Assembly (NCBI GenBank): GCA_012934845.2
Contig: WNNJ02002532.1
Location: 62,001 to 126,000, forward strand
DNA from: Pomphorhynchus laevis
Taxonomy: Eukaryota > Acanthocephala > Palaeacanthocephala > Echinorhynchida > Pomphorhynchidae
DNA: 64,000 nt
Direction: 5' to 3'
A program made the position numbers and the translations under genes. Shown one piece after another: positions 10,316 through 34,971 of the stretch (positions are counted from its first letter, which is position 1; each line of letters begins with the position of its first letter). The notes under the pieces are model-generated. The model made no database searches. It saw only the letters and a program-made list of their open reading frames with translations, and had not been told where the DNA came from.

Positions 10316-11255
10316 TTCATCAAACCTTTTTCATTTAGCGTCATGCAATACGCCTATGACATCATCATCTATGCTCATACACCCGCACATCGCATACACG
10401 ATATCCGCATTTCTGCCTCCAACTGTCTTTCTTCTATCTACGAACGTCTCTCCAATCTCCATCTCGTTCTAAACCTCGACAAGTCCAAAATAATGTGGAT
10501 CCTCCCCCGTAAACCAAACATATCTCCTCCCACTGTATATTTTGCCTCATCGATCATCCCCATAGTCCACAATCTCACTTTCTTAGGCTTCCATTTCGAT
10601 GATCACCTTTCCCTTAAACCCTTCGTCCGTGACAAGGTCCGCTCATCTAACTTAATTCTCCGTGACATCCGCCGTATCCGCCCCCTTATCGACTTCCGTT
10701 CTTGTATGTCTCTTCTTTCATCGTTCTTTTCCATAAAATCGATTACTGCCTTAGCCTTTTCGCCAATTCTTTAAAATCCATGATCCTACCCCTATAACGC
10801 ATAATCAACTCCGCCGTTCGAGTGCTCTTTCGTCTCCGTCGCTTCGACCACACATCCACATATTTTGCCCAACTCTCCTGGCCCACCATCCACATCCGCA
10901 TCAAACTCCGCCTTCTTCTCGTTACTTTTCGTCTCATCGCTGTCGGCTCCCCATCGTTCATCAACCTTCCTTTCTTAGACGACACTCTCCCCACCTCGCT
11001 ATCGCTGCGTTCCCGTCATACCCTCTTACTCCACGTTCCCAATTACTCCAACAACTATGGTCTCCGATCCTTCCTCGTCGCCGCCTCACTCGTCTGGAAT
11101 CAGCTCCCTTTAGACGTTCGCCGCGCATTCTTCTTTATCGCATTCAAACACCTCCTGCGTTCACACCTCGACACGATTTACATTTTTGTTTTGTTGTGGT
11201 CATGTAAGCGTGCGCTGGCACGCATTTGCCACGTTTAAATAAATCATTTTTAAAA
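10316..11255 (+). mobile_element. CR1/L2-like LINE, 5'-truncated copy
   Basis: Encodes the C-terminal half of a non-LTR RT. The catalytic YADD is mutated to YAYD (MQYAYDIIIY), followed by LNLDKSKIMW, FLGFHFDDHLSL, and the C-terminal block SFLVAASLVWNQLPLDVRR with FKHLLRSH. A frameshift near 10730-10800 splits it into two open segments. The 3' end carries the hairpin GCGTGCGCTGGCACGC (about 11208-11223) and AAATAAATC, shared with the copies at 14.2, 25.8 and 26.1 kb. It is much GC-richer than the flanks. The 5' truncation lies inside the RT. Confidence 0.85.
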
Positions 11256-11379
11256 CTTGCTTGAAAATTAACAGAAAAATAACAATGTCGTATCAATTAT
11301 GCATAATTTCGGTATTTATGACAGAGGTTATATTACCGGGAAAATAAAGTCCACAGTTCAATAATAACTTGTGAGTAGA

Positions 11380-11600
11380 ACAAATCAGATCAGATAACTG
11401 AGTCTACGTATTTTATATAATTTATAAATAAAAATAATAAATATTAAATTTATACTATTTATATTAATATCAAGTTAAAATTTTTAAATCGAAATTTAAG
11501 ATTAAAGTCAATATTTATGAATAAACTAATAAATAATATACGATGTATACGGATTAGAGATCATCAGAAGAAATCGAAAGACACGGATCATGGTAACAAT
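11380..11600 (-). repeat. Orphan Penelope 3'-tail fragment, GACACGGATC-ended form
   Basis: Begins AATCAGATCAGATAACTGAGTCTACG and ends GATCATCAGAAGAAATCGAAAGACACGGATC. It has the same layout and ending as 8925-9045, suggesting a distinct short non-autonomous subfamily. A further partial start lies at about 11630-11720. Confidence 0.55.
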
Positions 11601-12483
11601 TTGCATTACGAAAATAGTAAACGACAAATAAAATCAATCAGATCAAATAACTGAATCTATTTATATTATACTATACATAAATCAAAAATAAAGATAAATA
11701 ATAAATAATTATATAAGATTATATTATAATATCATAAATACTTCATTCCTCAGTAGAATATTAAAAAGAGAAATTTATTTTGAGTGAAAAATTCGTGCCA
11801 GTAACGCGCTTACAAGCCCACTAAAAATTACAGAAATTATCAAACTGATAAAAAATAATTATGATTTTTAATAATTTAAATTTTAAATAATTAGATTAAT
11901 TTTTTTAAATAATTTAGATTTTTGTGATTTTAATAATTTTAATTATAATTATGTAATTTTTACGATATATAAATAAAAATAATTATAAATAATTATATAA
12001 TATTTTTTATTAAAATGCCGAGAATTCAAACTTTAGAAATATAAAATTGAAAGTTTAAAATTTCAATTTAAATTATATATTTTTTTTGTTTATCGCATGA
12101 GCGCTAAATAAAACTTTATCCTTTTTCTAAAAAAATGTTTGTAAAATCTATTACCGTTTTAATTTAAAACGTTTACAAATCCGAATTGAATTGACGTTGT
12201 CTTTATCTCTTGCTTGATTTAAAGATTTAAGATTTTTTAAATGATTTTTGAAATCATTTTCCAAAAATTACGAAAAATAATTTAAATTCAATATTAATAT
12301 AATGAAAATAGTAGACATTAAAATAGTATATTTTTTATGTAAGCCCAGATATTTAATGTAAGCATTGAATAAATGAACCTCATCATCTACTGATACAATA
12401 TCTACAAAATTGAAATGAAATTAAATATAAATGATTAAATAATTAAATCATTTATTAAATCTAATGTCAATAAAGCAGACGAG
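11601..12483. other. AT-rich spacer
   Basis: No gene recognised. About 11630-11720 is another partial Penelope tail (CAGATCAAATAACTGAATCTA). Confidence 0.4.
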
Positions 12484-13235
12484 TTGAGTGATCGTCAGTC
12501 AACATTAAAAAACCGAAACGTGAAATGTAAGTGTTGGATCAGTAGCTGATGAGGCCCACCAATGCTAAAATGTAGCATACTGCTGGTAGCTTTTAAATAG
12601 GATTAAAGAAGTGTGTAGAATAAATAAAGTCATCAAAATTTGAATGATAAAAATGACTGCACAGGTATATCATCTTACAATTAGGGAATAAACAATACAC
12701 GATTAGGAAAAATAAGTAAGTTTTTAAATTGAAGGCAGAACCTTCTCCTACAAACGCTGATTTAATTTGAAATCATAAATGATTTCAATTAAATTTGCAA
12801 AATGTAAGACGAATGTCTTTCAAATCTAATTGTCAATAAAGCAGACGAGTCTAGTGATCGACATCCGAAATTAAAAGAAGCGAAACGTGAAACGTAGGTA
12901 TTGGATCAGTAGTTTATGAGGTAAACCAATACTCAAATGTAGCGTACTGCCGTTGGCTTGTAGATAGGATTAAACTAGCGAGCAGAATAAAATTAGTTTA
13001 TAGCAAAATACTAAGAGTTCAATAATAACAATGACTGCCATTGCCTAAAAAACCATTGCCTAAACTGTAATATTTTTGAAAATGCGTTTTACAGTTTTAA
13101 AGATGTTAGAGAAATGCAATTTCAATAGCACATGTTCTATAAATAAAAGTAGGTTTTTCAAATGAATAATTTTGTTCTTTCTTGCTATATATTTTCAATA
13201 TTCTCTTCCGACGTTCCAATGATGAAATATTATTT
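12484..13235 (-). repeat. Two units of a ~360-bp structured repeat (family B), inverted copy of 32628-33380
   Basis: Read in reverse complement this segment matches 32628-33380 almost throughout, about 20 kb away. The match includes TTGGAACGTCGGAAG, GCAATGGTTTTTTAGGCAATGG and GGCAGAACCTTCTCC. It contains two copies (about 12515-12600 and 12880-12965) of the motif CGAAACGTGAAAYGTA followed by a hairpin, GTATTGG..CCAATAC enclosing ATCAGTAG(C/T)TGAT-like sequence. The match ends inside the first codons of the adjacent CAP exon. Confidence 0.8.
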
Positions 13236-13695
13236 GAACGCAACGTCATTGACCATGTCACTGAATCTGAATGCTGTTGCTCAATAGGAGGCTGATTATT
13301 TGCTATCTAAATTGAATAAAACGCCACAGCATAACATTAATGCATACGTGTCTGAAGATAATCATATAAACGGTGATCAGGTGTGCCGAGCGTGGTACTG
13401 TAAAGAAGCTCTAAGCTATTCCCATCTATCGGACTTACTTGCTTCGTACCATTTTACTCAAATGGTGTGGAGAGCTAGTACGCATGTGGGATTCGGATTT
13501 GCAAATAGCAGTAACTTTTCAATAGTAACTGCCCAATACAACCCAGGAGGAAATATTGTAGGAAATTATCGCTCAAATGTTGTTGTCAAAAGACCACGCG
13601 CTTTACCTGGTTTTTGTGAAAATAGTGCATTGAGTGTTCTTCCATCGATTCATATTGGCGTTGCATTACTACTTACTTACTATTTACTAATATAA
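13204..13695 (+). pseudogene. CAP/SCP domain (GAPR-1-like) exon with nonsense codon
   Basis: CAP-superfamily proteins are mostly secreted or membrane-associated. The frame runs SDVPMMKYY.., ..LNAVAQ, an in-frame TAG at 13285-13287, EADYLLSKLN, then a shortened middle, HFTQMVWRAST, VTAQYNPGGNIVGNY and NVVV. HFTQMVW and the YNPGGN.. block are the CAP signature motifs. The segment with the first active-site His and the GEN motif is absent or deleted. The C-terminus ends in a strongly hydrophobic run (VALLLTYYLLI), as in a GPI-anchor signal or membrane tail. The TAG probably replaces a Trp or Lys codon of the AQ.wA helix. No upstream exon is visible. Confidence 0.75.
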
Positions 13696-14185
13696 AAAAT
13701 TACGAATTATTATATTCGAATATGTCATAGTTTCAGTTATTTTAAATCTTTTAGTGATGTTTAAAAAGTATTCGATTTAGACGATATTTAGTCACTGGGT
13801 TTCACGGACATTAATATTTTAAAAGGATATAATTGCTTCAATCCGCAAATTATAATCGTAGAATATATGACTTTACAATCACTAATTGTAAAGTTATCTT
13901 CACTAATCAATTTCATTTTAGCTTTACTTATTCTAGAATTTGTTATCAAACGATCAAATCCTGTTTTCAAAATAGGATATTCAATACTATCTCTTCTTTA
14001 TTCTTTATCTTGAATTTAAAGTAAACGACAGTAAATATAAAACGCAGTCTTTGAACATTTTTTATCTCAAACACTTACGCTCAATAATCGAAGTCTTTTA
14101 AATAATCAGAAGCATTAAATGCACAGTATATTATAAGTATATTATATTATAATATTATATTATATAAATATATATAATATATTAT
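13696..14185. other. AT-rich spacer
   Basis: No gene or repeat family recognised between the CAP relic and the CR1 3' end. Confidence 0.4.
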
Positions 14186-15045
14186 AAAAAGGATTTATTT
14201 TAACGTGGCAAATGCGTGCCAGCGCACGCTTACATGACCACAACAAAATAAGACTGTGAATCAGGTGTCGAGAAGATGTGTACGGAGGAGGTGTTTGAAT
14301 GTGATAAAGGAGGGGGCGCGGCGGACGTCGAGAGGGAGTTGATTCCAGGCGAGTGAGGCGGCGACGAGGAAGGATCGGAGACCGTAGTTGTTGGAGTAAT
14401 TAGGAACGTGGAGTAAGAGGGTATGACAGGAACGAAGCGATAGCGAGGTGGGGCGAGTATCGTCTAAGAAAGGAAGGTTGATGAACGATGGGGAACCGAC
14501 AGCGATAAGACGAAAAGTTATGAGAATACGGAGTTGGATGCGGATGTGGATGGTGAGCCAGGAGAGTTGGGCAAGATATATGGATGTGTGGTTGAAGCGA
14601 CGGAGACGAAAGAGTACTTGAACGGCGGTGTTGATTATTCGTTGTAGGGGTAGGATGATGGATTTTGGAGAATTGGCGAAAAGGCTAAGGCAGTAATCGA
14701 TTTTAGGGAAAAGAAGAGACATACAAGAACGGAAGTCGATAAGGGGGCGGATACGGCGGATGTCACGGAGAATTAAGTTAGATGAGCGGACCTTGTCACG
14801 GACGAAGGGTTTAAGGGAAAGGTGATCATCGAAATGGAAGCCTAAGAAAGTGAGATTGTGTACTCTGGCGATTATCGATGAGGCAAAAGATACAGTGGGA
14901 GGAGATATGTTAGGTTTACGGGGGAGGATCCACATTATTTTGGACTTTTCGGCGTTTAGAACGAGATGGAGATTGGAGAGACGTTTGTAGATAGAAGAAA
15001 GACAGTTGGAGGCAGAAATGCCGATATCGTGTAGGCGATGTAATT
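14186..15045 (-). mobile_element. CR1/L2-like LINE, 5'-truncated copy
   Basis: Reverse-strand copy of the same family as 10316-11255. A long open segment (14261-14935) reads MWILPRKPN.., FLGFHFDDHLSL, KSIILPLQRIINTAVQVLFR, SFLVAASLAWNQLPLDVRR and FKHLLRTHLLDT. This is the thumb and C-terminal region downstream of the RT active site. The conserved terminal hairpin and TTTATTTTAACGTGGC (complement of the 3' tail) lie at 14186-14250. The 5' truncation is just downstream of the YADD position. GC-rich against its flanks. Confidence 0.85.
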
Positions 15046-15582
15046 TAATTTAATATTATAATATATTATATTATAATATTATAATATAATTTATTCTGCG
15101 GAGTATATTATATGATATAAATGCGCATTTATCATTTATTATATGATATAAATATTATTAGAATATAATGATAATAATGATATAATAATGATATTTTTAT
15201 ATTATTAAAAAATATAAAATATTTTTAATATTTTTTATTAAAAAATAAATGCTAGAACTTAAATTAATTCGTTTTTGTTTTTTAGTAATTTAAAATCATA
15301 GAAAAAGGAATTTTGCATTTAACATACAAAATCCGGAGTTCAGTCTAATTTGTAAACTATAATATTGAGTTGGGCTATTTTTCATTAAACTATCTCTGCA
15401 TTAGCCACTTTGCGAAGTCAGACACCATGTGTTAAATACCACTGTGTATAATGGCATTTTATACAGCTAACGAGATAGACTTTAAAATATAATAATATAT
15501 AATTATAATTGTATAATATAATTATATAATTTAATTATTAATTATAATTTAAATTGTATTTATAATGTAATTATTATTTCTC
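15046..15582. other. AT-rich spacer
   Basis: TATAATATTA-type runs, with a short segment (ACAGCTAACGAGATAGACTTTAA, about 15460-15485) repeated near 15935-15955. No gene. Confidence 0.4.
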
Positions 15583-15752
15583 AAGAGAGTGAGACCATTC
15601 CGCGTGAATTACGTTACTAATCTTTGAAGCCAGATACGAAACAACAACTATAGCATTACCATGTACCGTTTCGTCAATACAATGACTCTCTCACTGCTGA
15701 ATACAAAGATCCCTCTTACTGCTGAATACAGAGGTGGACTGGTAGACGGGCG
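15583..15752 (+). repeat. Single-arm copy of the family C repeat
   Basis: Runs GAGAGTGAGACCATTCCGCGTGAATT..., CCGTTTCGTCAATACAATGACT..., GGACTGGTAGACGG. It is a diverged, non-palindromic copy of one arm and the right flank of the palindrome at 61321-61579. The hammerhead-like hairpin survives (GTCATTGTATTGAC then GAAAC on the minus strand), but CTGATGA is lost. Confidence 0.65.
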
Positions 15753-16549
15753 TAAGGCGCGAGTCATGTGTATAAAGTACCAGAACGACTTTTGGTAACT
15801 TTACATCTATTGCTACAACATCACTACTGCTTCACCATATAGGATCATTAGCAAAAGCACTGGCAAATTACAGTGGATGTCTCGTTTATAACTGCTTGTT
15901 TTTTACGAATTATTCCATAGAGAGTGAGATCATACAGTTAACGAGATAAACTTTAACACATTATAATATTAATATGATTGTATTAAAGTATAATTGTATA
16001 ATATAATTATATAATATTATTCTAATTATTTATTATAATTTAATTTTAATTGAATTATAAAATAAAACTATATAATAATTGATAAATGAAAATATTAATA
16101 ACGAAATCGCTAAAGTTCCCTAAACGTTTTCTTGTCGATATTATAGATAAGAAAAAAATACTATATTTTATTATTAATTAAATTATATAAAATAATAAGT
16201 TAATTAATTATTATATCAGTTGATAATTTGTTTTGATTTCTAAAATTATAAATAATAAAACTATTTTTTTGTTCGTTTATCATTTAATTACCAATATGAA
16301 TTTAGTAATTGCTATTCTTTGCAATTATATACTAGTTGCTTCGATTCATTAATATTCTTAATATCCTGATCTAAAAAAGAACCGGATCTGCTCATTTTTA
16401 TGCCAAATTTTTTAATTTTTCAAAAGACAATTACAATTAGCGATCATGATTACATATATGGAACGATTTATTGTTTAGGTCAATTTAATTCTAGTCCTTA
16501 AATTAGAACTAATTAAATAATACAAAATTATAAATTAGACAAATTCTTT
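15753..16549. other. AT-rich spacer
   Basis: No gene recognised. GAGAGTGAGATCATACAGTTAACGAGATA at about 15920-15950 is a further fragment of the local repeats. Confidence 0.4.
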
Positions 16550-17250
16550 TGAATAAGCTAACTTAGTCTACGTATTTTATATTGCAAATTAAAAATAATG
16601 CAAAATTAAAGTTAAATAGTTAAATTATAAAAAAATAATTAATAATAAATAATTGTTATAAGATTTTATATAATTTATATCAAGATGAATTTTAAACTGA
16701 AATTAAAAATAAAAATCAATTTTTATGAATTGACTAACAGATAACAAACTATGTATCAGAATAAGGATTAGAGATCATCAGAGGAACTGCTATACTATCA
16801 GGTTTCGACCCCTGTTCCTCTACCCAACATATCAGCGGGGCCAAATACATGCTAATGATGTATTTCCTCTGATAAAACTATCTAGTATCTTATTCTAATA
16901 CAAAGTATTTTATTTATTATTTATCCATAAAAATTTGCCACTTAAGAGTTTAAATTTATTCTTTATATTATTGTGTTGATTTATATATTTTACTATTTTC
17001 TGCTTGATGTTATTTTTATAGTAACCTAGTTTAAAATATGTATCTATTAAATTATTTAAATGATTTTTAAGAAAGCCAATATCATTACATATTGTTGCAA
17101 TTCTTAAAATTTCATTATTTAATGTATTATATTTTATGGAATGCATGAATGCTCATGCAAAAATATGTTTCTTGTAAATATAAATATGTCATCTTTACGA
17201 TATATTCTAATAAATATATTCTAATATATTCTAAAGTAAAGTTTGGAATA
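16550..17250 (-). pseudogene. Penelope-like element, 3' UTR and RT C-terminal fragment
   Basis: On the minus strand, 17146-16910 encodes the same C-terminal residues as the longer copy (NTLNNEILRIATICNDIGF, LGYYKNNIKQKIVKYIN, LLSGKFLWINNK, then stop). The 3' UTR continues to about 16550, with GGCCCC/GGGGTC and CTGATGA sequences. The upstream side breaks off near 17190-17250 in duplicated ATATATTCTAA sequence. 5'-truncated dead copy. Confidence 0.75.
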
Positions 17251-17294
17251 AAATAAAGGAGCAGATTTATCTAAAATTTAATAACTTAGTTAAT

Positions 17295-17328
17295 AAAATC
17301 ACGACTAAGATAACTTAGTCGTGATTTT
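17295..17328. repeat. Perfect 15-bp hairpin
   Basis: AAAATCACGACTAAG (17295-17309), loop ATAA, exact complement 17314-17328. It lies just 3' of the homeobox gene. Confidence 0.85.
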
Positions 17329-17542
17329 AGAATATATAGATAGCTTTCTTGGATTTTCAAGTTAAGCAATTTAAAATAATATAAGTTATAATAATATTTT
17401 TCTCGTTGCAAATTTAACGATTGGTTTTACGAATAAATTTAAAAACGAAAATAAAGTTGTTACATTTAGAAATCTAAACTTTTTCGTGTAAAAAGAAATA
17501 AAAATCAAAGAAAAATAAATTACATAAATTGACAAGGAAAAT

Positions 17543-30176
<12,634 letters not shown>

Positions 30177-31636
30177 TCGATATTTTCAGCAAAATGAATT
30201 TACTTTTATAAACTACTAACTGAGATCAACAGTTCTTGAAATAATTCTGCTCTTTGTTATAAAAGCGCATTTGATAAACTATAAAACGAGAATTCCCCAG
30301 CTGCCATCATTAATTCTCAGTTAATGTGTGTGATTTGATTGGTTAGTTTTTATGTTTTAAACTAAAAGTGTCTGTTACAAATTACTGTTAAAAACAAAAT
30401 AATATGTAGAGACTGTAAATAGTGAAAATGTAAATTGCACTGTTAAAAAGCGCAAGCAAACAATTTTCTCATTAGTTAGATTTGTCTTATCTCATTTTGT
30501 TATATCGTTGATAATCGGCAGAAAAGGAAAAGTAAGTCTCTCGTGATGATGAATATAATCATAGATTCTGATAAATAACATCACAATTAAAATTGTGATA
30601 TGCATTTACTTGTGTAAAATGATCAATAATAAATGATCTGTGATTATTTGCATTTATGTAACGGATATAAAGATAATTAGATTAGCAGTTGTGACCAAGT
30701 GATCAGGTGAATGATTTTTTTGAAGGCATGTTTAACAAGAAACAAAACACTAAAATCAACATTGTAAATAATTTTATACAGTAAATATGCCACTAGATCA
30801 GAGCTACCAGATGATTGGCTGAATGTTTAAGCAAAGAGAAATGACAATAATAAAGAGGAATGGAGGCCGGCTGAAAAATTACAATTTCTTGTAATCGGTA
30901 AGAAATACTGTTCTTAAACTTTATAGTTTTCTAAACTCTGTAAAATGTTCTGTTACAGAATGAATTATTGAATTCGTTAAATTTCAAATTTGTAGCATCT
31001 CCGAAAATTTACGGATTAAATTAATTAAATTTATTAATGAATTAATGAATTCTTTAATTTTCAAATTCGTAATATCTCAGAAAATTTATAACTCATTTGA
31101 AAAATGATAAATCATTAAAAAAATATTTACGATGATACAAATCATTAAATTATTTATTATAAACTTTATCACAAAACAGCTACTAATTTAAATTTAAAGA
31201 TAATTGTTTCTTTCGATCCGAGAAAAGAAATTTTATCTTTTTTGATAGAAAAATATAAAATTCTGAGATTTTATCAATATATTTCTCAGTTTTTCGATTT
31301 AAATGAATCGATCTGTCTATATAATTGCAAACGAATTTAAACAACAACGAATAATCCTTACATCATAAATTGTCTTTTTCTAAATAAAAAATTTTATTAC
31401 GAAAGTAAGATGCAAAGTCAACTTTCAAGATTGTCGATAGATGGTGTTATACATTTATTCAATATCATGTTAGCCCCTATTGCCACACACGGAATACTAA
31501 CATATTGGAACAATATGAAGATTAAAGACTTTTAGGATCTCAATGATTCTACGATGATATCTAAAACGTATCTTATCATATTGCCTGTGTATCAAAAAAA
31601 TATTCTTCTGTCTCATAAAATATGAGACAGCAGAGT
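30177..31636. other. Upstream region of the homeobox gene
   Basis: Holds a TATAAAAG on the minus strand (30210-30203) close to the ATG, and two plus-strand TATAAAA motifs (about 30258 and 30281). A possible short plus-strand exon lies at about 30832-30896 (frame KRNDNNKEEWRPAEKLQFLVI, between TTTAAG and GGTAAG); I cannot assign it. Otherwise AT-rich. Confidence 0.3.
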
Positions 31637-31848
31637 AAGCGAATTCGAATCTGATTTTCTGACTCTCCCGCAATGATACAAAGTTTCTCGCAATGAGACA
31701 TAGTCCTAGAAAATAGAATAAGCGAATTCGAATCTGATTTTCTGACTCTCCCGCAATGATACAAAGTTTCTCGCAATGAGACATAGTCCTAGAAAATAGA
31801 ATAAGCGAATTCGAATCTGATTTTCTGACTCTCCCGCAATGATACAAC
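31637..31848. repeat. 83-bp tandem repeat, 2.5 copies
   Basis: AAGCGAATTCGAATCTGATT recurs at 31637, 31720 and 31803, with the intervening TCTCCCGCAATGATACAAAG..CTCGCAATGAGACATAGTCC repeated. It stays open on the minus strand over about 110 codons, but that repetitive frame is probably fortuitous. Confidence 0.9.
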
Positions 31849-31984
31849 CTAATTGGACTATCAAATTCAAAAGTAGTCTAATCAAAAGTAGTCAAGCAAA
31901 AATTCTATGATGAAAATTTGTAAATTCTGCGAAGCAACCGCAAAAATGATGGTTACACATTTTTCAATGCCTAGTGTTAATAAA

Positions 31985-32265
31985 CACGCGCTTATGTTTT
32001 ATTGACACAATCAAAAATTTAAATTTATAATTAAAATCTTATCTACAGAAACTATACTTACCTTGATATACCTGTGATGTCATTGTTACCGTTGAAATTT
32101 TGATAACTATTTTATTTTGCACCCTATTTTAAGCCAGAAGCAATACGCTGCTTCTGGCTTAAAGTACACTGTGGATTATTGTATTTTTATAAATTGTAGT
32201 TAATACCATATCTCCACCGAAAGTGGGTAAATAAGTTGATCTATATAATGATCTCAGATAAAAAT
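31985..32265 (+). repeat. Dispersed repeat and start of the family B array
   Basis: Pairs with 25885-26084. Includes a perfect 15-bp hairpin at 32128-32163 (TTTAAGCCAGAAGCA, loop ATACGC, complement), whose arm sequence also begins the family B unit at about 32398 (TTTTAAGCCAGAAGCAGTACGC). Confidence 0.6.
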
Positions 32266-32394
32266 ATTGACATTTTGGATATTATGAAAGACTTTCTTAT
32301 TACATTTTGCAAATTTAATTGAAATCATTTCTGATTTCAAATTTAATCAGCCGTGGTAGGGGAACATTCTATCTATTTTAATTATGTATCCTGT

Positions 32395-33900
32395 TTTAAG
32401 CCAGAAGCAGTACGCTACATTTCAGCATTAATTTATCTCATCAACTACTGATCCAATACCTGCATTTTGCGTTTCGGTTTTTTAATGTTGACTGACGATC
32501 ACTCGACTTCTTTTTTGATTTAGATTTAATAAAAGACAAAGAAACGAATTAATTTAAGTTCTAGCATTTATTTTAAATATAAATAATATTATATTTATTT
32601 ATATTATATATATAATAAATATACCAATAATATTTCATCATTGGAACGTCGGAAGCGAATATTGAAAATATATAGCAAGAAAGAACAAAATTATTCATTT
32701 GAAAAACCTACTTTTATTTATAGAACATGTGCTATTGAAATTGCATTTCGCTAACGCAGTTACATCTTTAAAACTGTAAAACGCATTTTCAAAAATATTA
32801 CAGTTTAGGCAATGGTTTTTTAGGCAATGGCAGTCATTGTTACTATTGAACTCTTAGTATTTTGCTATAAACTTATTTTATTCTGCTCGCTACTTTAGTC
32901 CTATCTACAAGCCAACGGCAGTACGCTACATTTCAGTATTGGTTTACCTCATAAACTACTGATCCAATACCTACGTTTCACGTTTCGCTTCTTTTAATGT
33001 CGGATGTCGATCACTAGACTCGTCTGCTTTATTGACAATTAGATTTGAAAGATATTTGTCTTACATTTTGCAAATTTAATTGAAATCATTTATGATTTCA
33101 AATTAAATCAGCGTTTGTAGGAGAAGGTTCTGCCTTCAATTTAAAAACTTACTTATTTTTCCTAATCGTGTATTGTTTGTTCCCTAATTGTAAGATGATA
33201 TACCTGTGCAGTCATTTTTATCATTCAAATTTTGATGACTTTATTTATTCTACACACTTCTTTAATCCTATTTAAAAGCTACCAGCAGTATGCTACATTT
33301 TAGCATTGGTGGGCTTCATCAGCTACTGATCCAACACTTACGTTTCACGTTTCGATTCTTTTTATGTTGGCTGACAATCATTCGACTTAGTTGCTTTTAT
33401 TTCGTCTTACATTTTGCAAATTTAATTGAAATTATATCTGATTTTAAATTAAATCAGCGTTGGTAGGGAAGGTGCTACCTTCAATTTGAAAACCTACGTA
33501 GTTTTTTTAATAATTACTATTATTAAACTAGTCATATTTCCCAATCATGCATTGTTTGTTTTCTAATTTTAAGCTGATATACCTGTGTAGTCATTTTTAC
33601 AATTCAAAGTTTAATGACTATTTTTTATTCTGCAAGCTACTTTAATCCTATCTATAATCCAACCATTAGTACTGTACATATCAGTATTGGTGAACCTTAT
33701 AAGCTACTGATCTAATACATACACTTCACACTTCGGTCATTCTAATGCTGGCTGACAATCATTCGACTCGTCTGCTTTATTGGCATTTATATTTAATGAA
33801 AGACTTTTTTCTTACATTTTGCAAATTTAATTGAAATTAAATCTGATTTTAAATTAAATCGGCGTTGGTAACGTAAGGTGCTACCTTCAATTTGAAAACC
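32395..33900 (+). repeat. Family B tandem array, four units
   Basis: The module CTACTGATCCAATAC..TACGTTTCACGTTTCG occurs near 32446, 32957, 33320 and 33705. Spacing is about 511, 363 and 385 bases. Each is followed by TCGATCACTCGACT-like sequence, CTTACATTTTGCAAATTTAATTGAAAT and a GGTGCTACCTTC/GGTTCTGCCTTC segment. On the minus strand each module is CGAAACGTGAAAYGTA plus a hairpin. Units diverge from each other but the hairpin arms mostly stay paired. No ORF. Confidence 0.8.
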
Positions 33901-34971
33901 CATCCTATTTTTGCATTTCATGTTAATTATCAAACTAGTAATCTATAAAATATCGTATTTATGCGAACTTTCATTGAATGTAGAAAATGCTTGAGAATAT
34001 TATCTTAGTGAATATTATCGTATTATTCTATTGAATACTATTTTTAAACTATACATCTATAGTTTACTTCCTAATTATTAAACTAAAATTTAGCTAATGT
34101 CAATAACATTTGCAGCGATTTTATCGTACCAAAATAAATATGATCATTGAAACCAATTGCTATAGAGCAAAAACAAAATCCACTTAAGTAAAATTGGATT
34201 TCTACTGACCAGAAGTGACCAAGAATGAATTACTGATGTGTGGATGTCGTAATGAAGAGAGAACTTTGCTTACAGGAGTACATTCTGGACATTAATTTAA
34301 AAGTTAGGAAAAGAAAAGACGAGTGTGCGATTAAATTTTTATTAAATAAATTATAAAAAGATGGTATTATAAATATAAAAAGTATAAATATAAAAATATA
34401 AAAAAAAATATATTTTGTACTTTATATTTTTAAAAATATAATGTACAAAATATAAAAATTGTGTTATAATTATCCAATTATATTATAATATATAATTGCA
34501 TAAAAAATCTTTTTAAATATAATTTACGAAAGCATACGAATGTTGAATATTGAAAACATATGTGTTTTTGAAAAATTAAATTTTGATTTGTTTTAAATTT
34601 TTATTAAATTTAAATAAAACAGAATTTATTCGATTTTTTTTAAATTATTTTGCGTAGAAAAACGCAATAAAAATATTAGAAGTATCATGTATTTTCATTT
34701 TTAAGGACAATGTGGCGATCGATTTTTAAAACTCTAACATTTGCGCACACTTAAAAATAGCAATTACAATCGAATATATCATACTGGATACTATATTATA
34801 AAAGGCGAAGATCAATTTTTCGAAGACCAGAAACAATTTTACTAATCAAGTAAGCATCATAAAAACATTATTTCATTTTCCAAATTTCTGGTTTTTTATA
34901 TTTTATATTAATATATAATACACATTAGTGCTTTTTGTGAACGTATTTAGTGTTTTTAGTGAACTACATTA
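33901..34971. other. AT-rich spacer
   Basis: No gene recognised; dense AT with poly-A/T runs at 34330-34620. Confidence 0.4.

Noticed and set aside
12515-12965. Hammerheads in family A/B modules (ACGTGAAATGTA looks like stem III plus GUA)
   Set aside because: The bases after GUA do not pair with those before CTGATGA, and stem II is not formed within the unit. Kept only as a conserved hairpin.
31497-31847. 116-codon repetitive minus-strand ORF
   Set aside because: It only reflects the 83-bp tandem repeat staying open in one frame.
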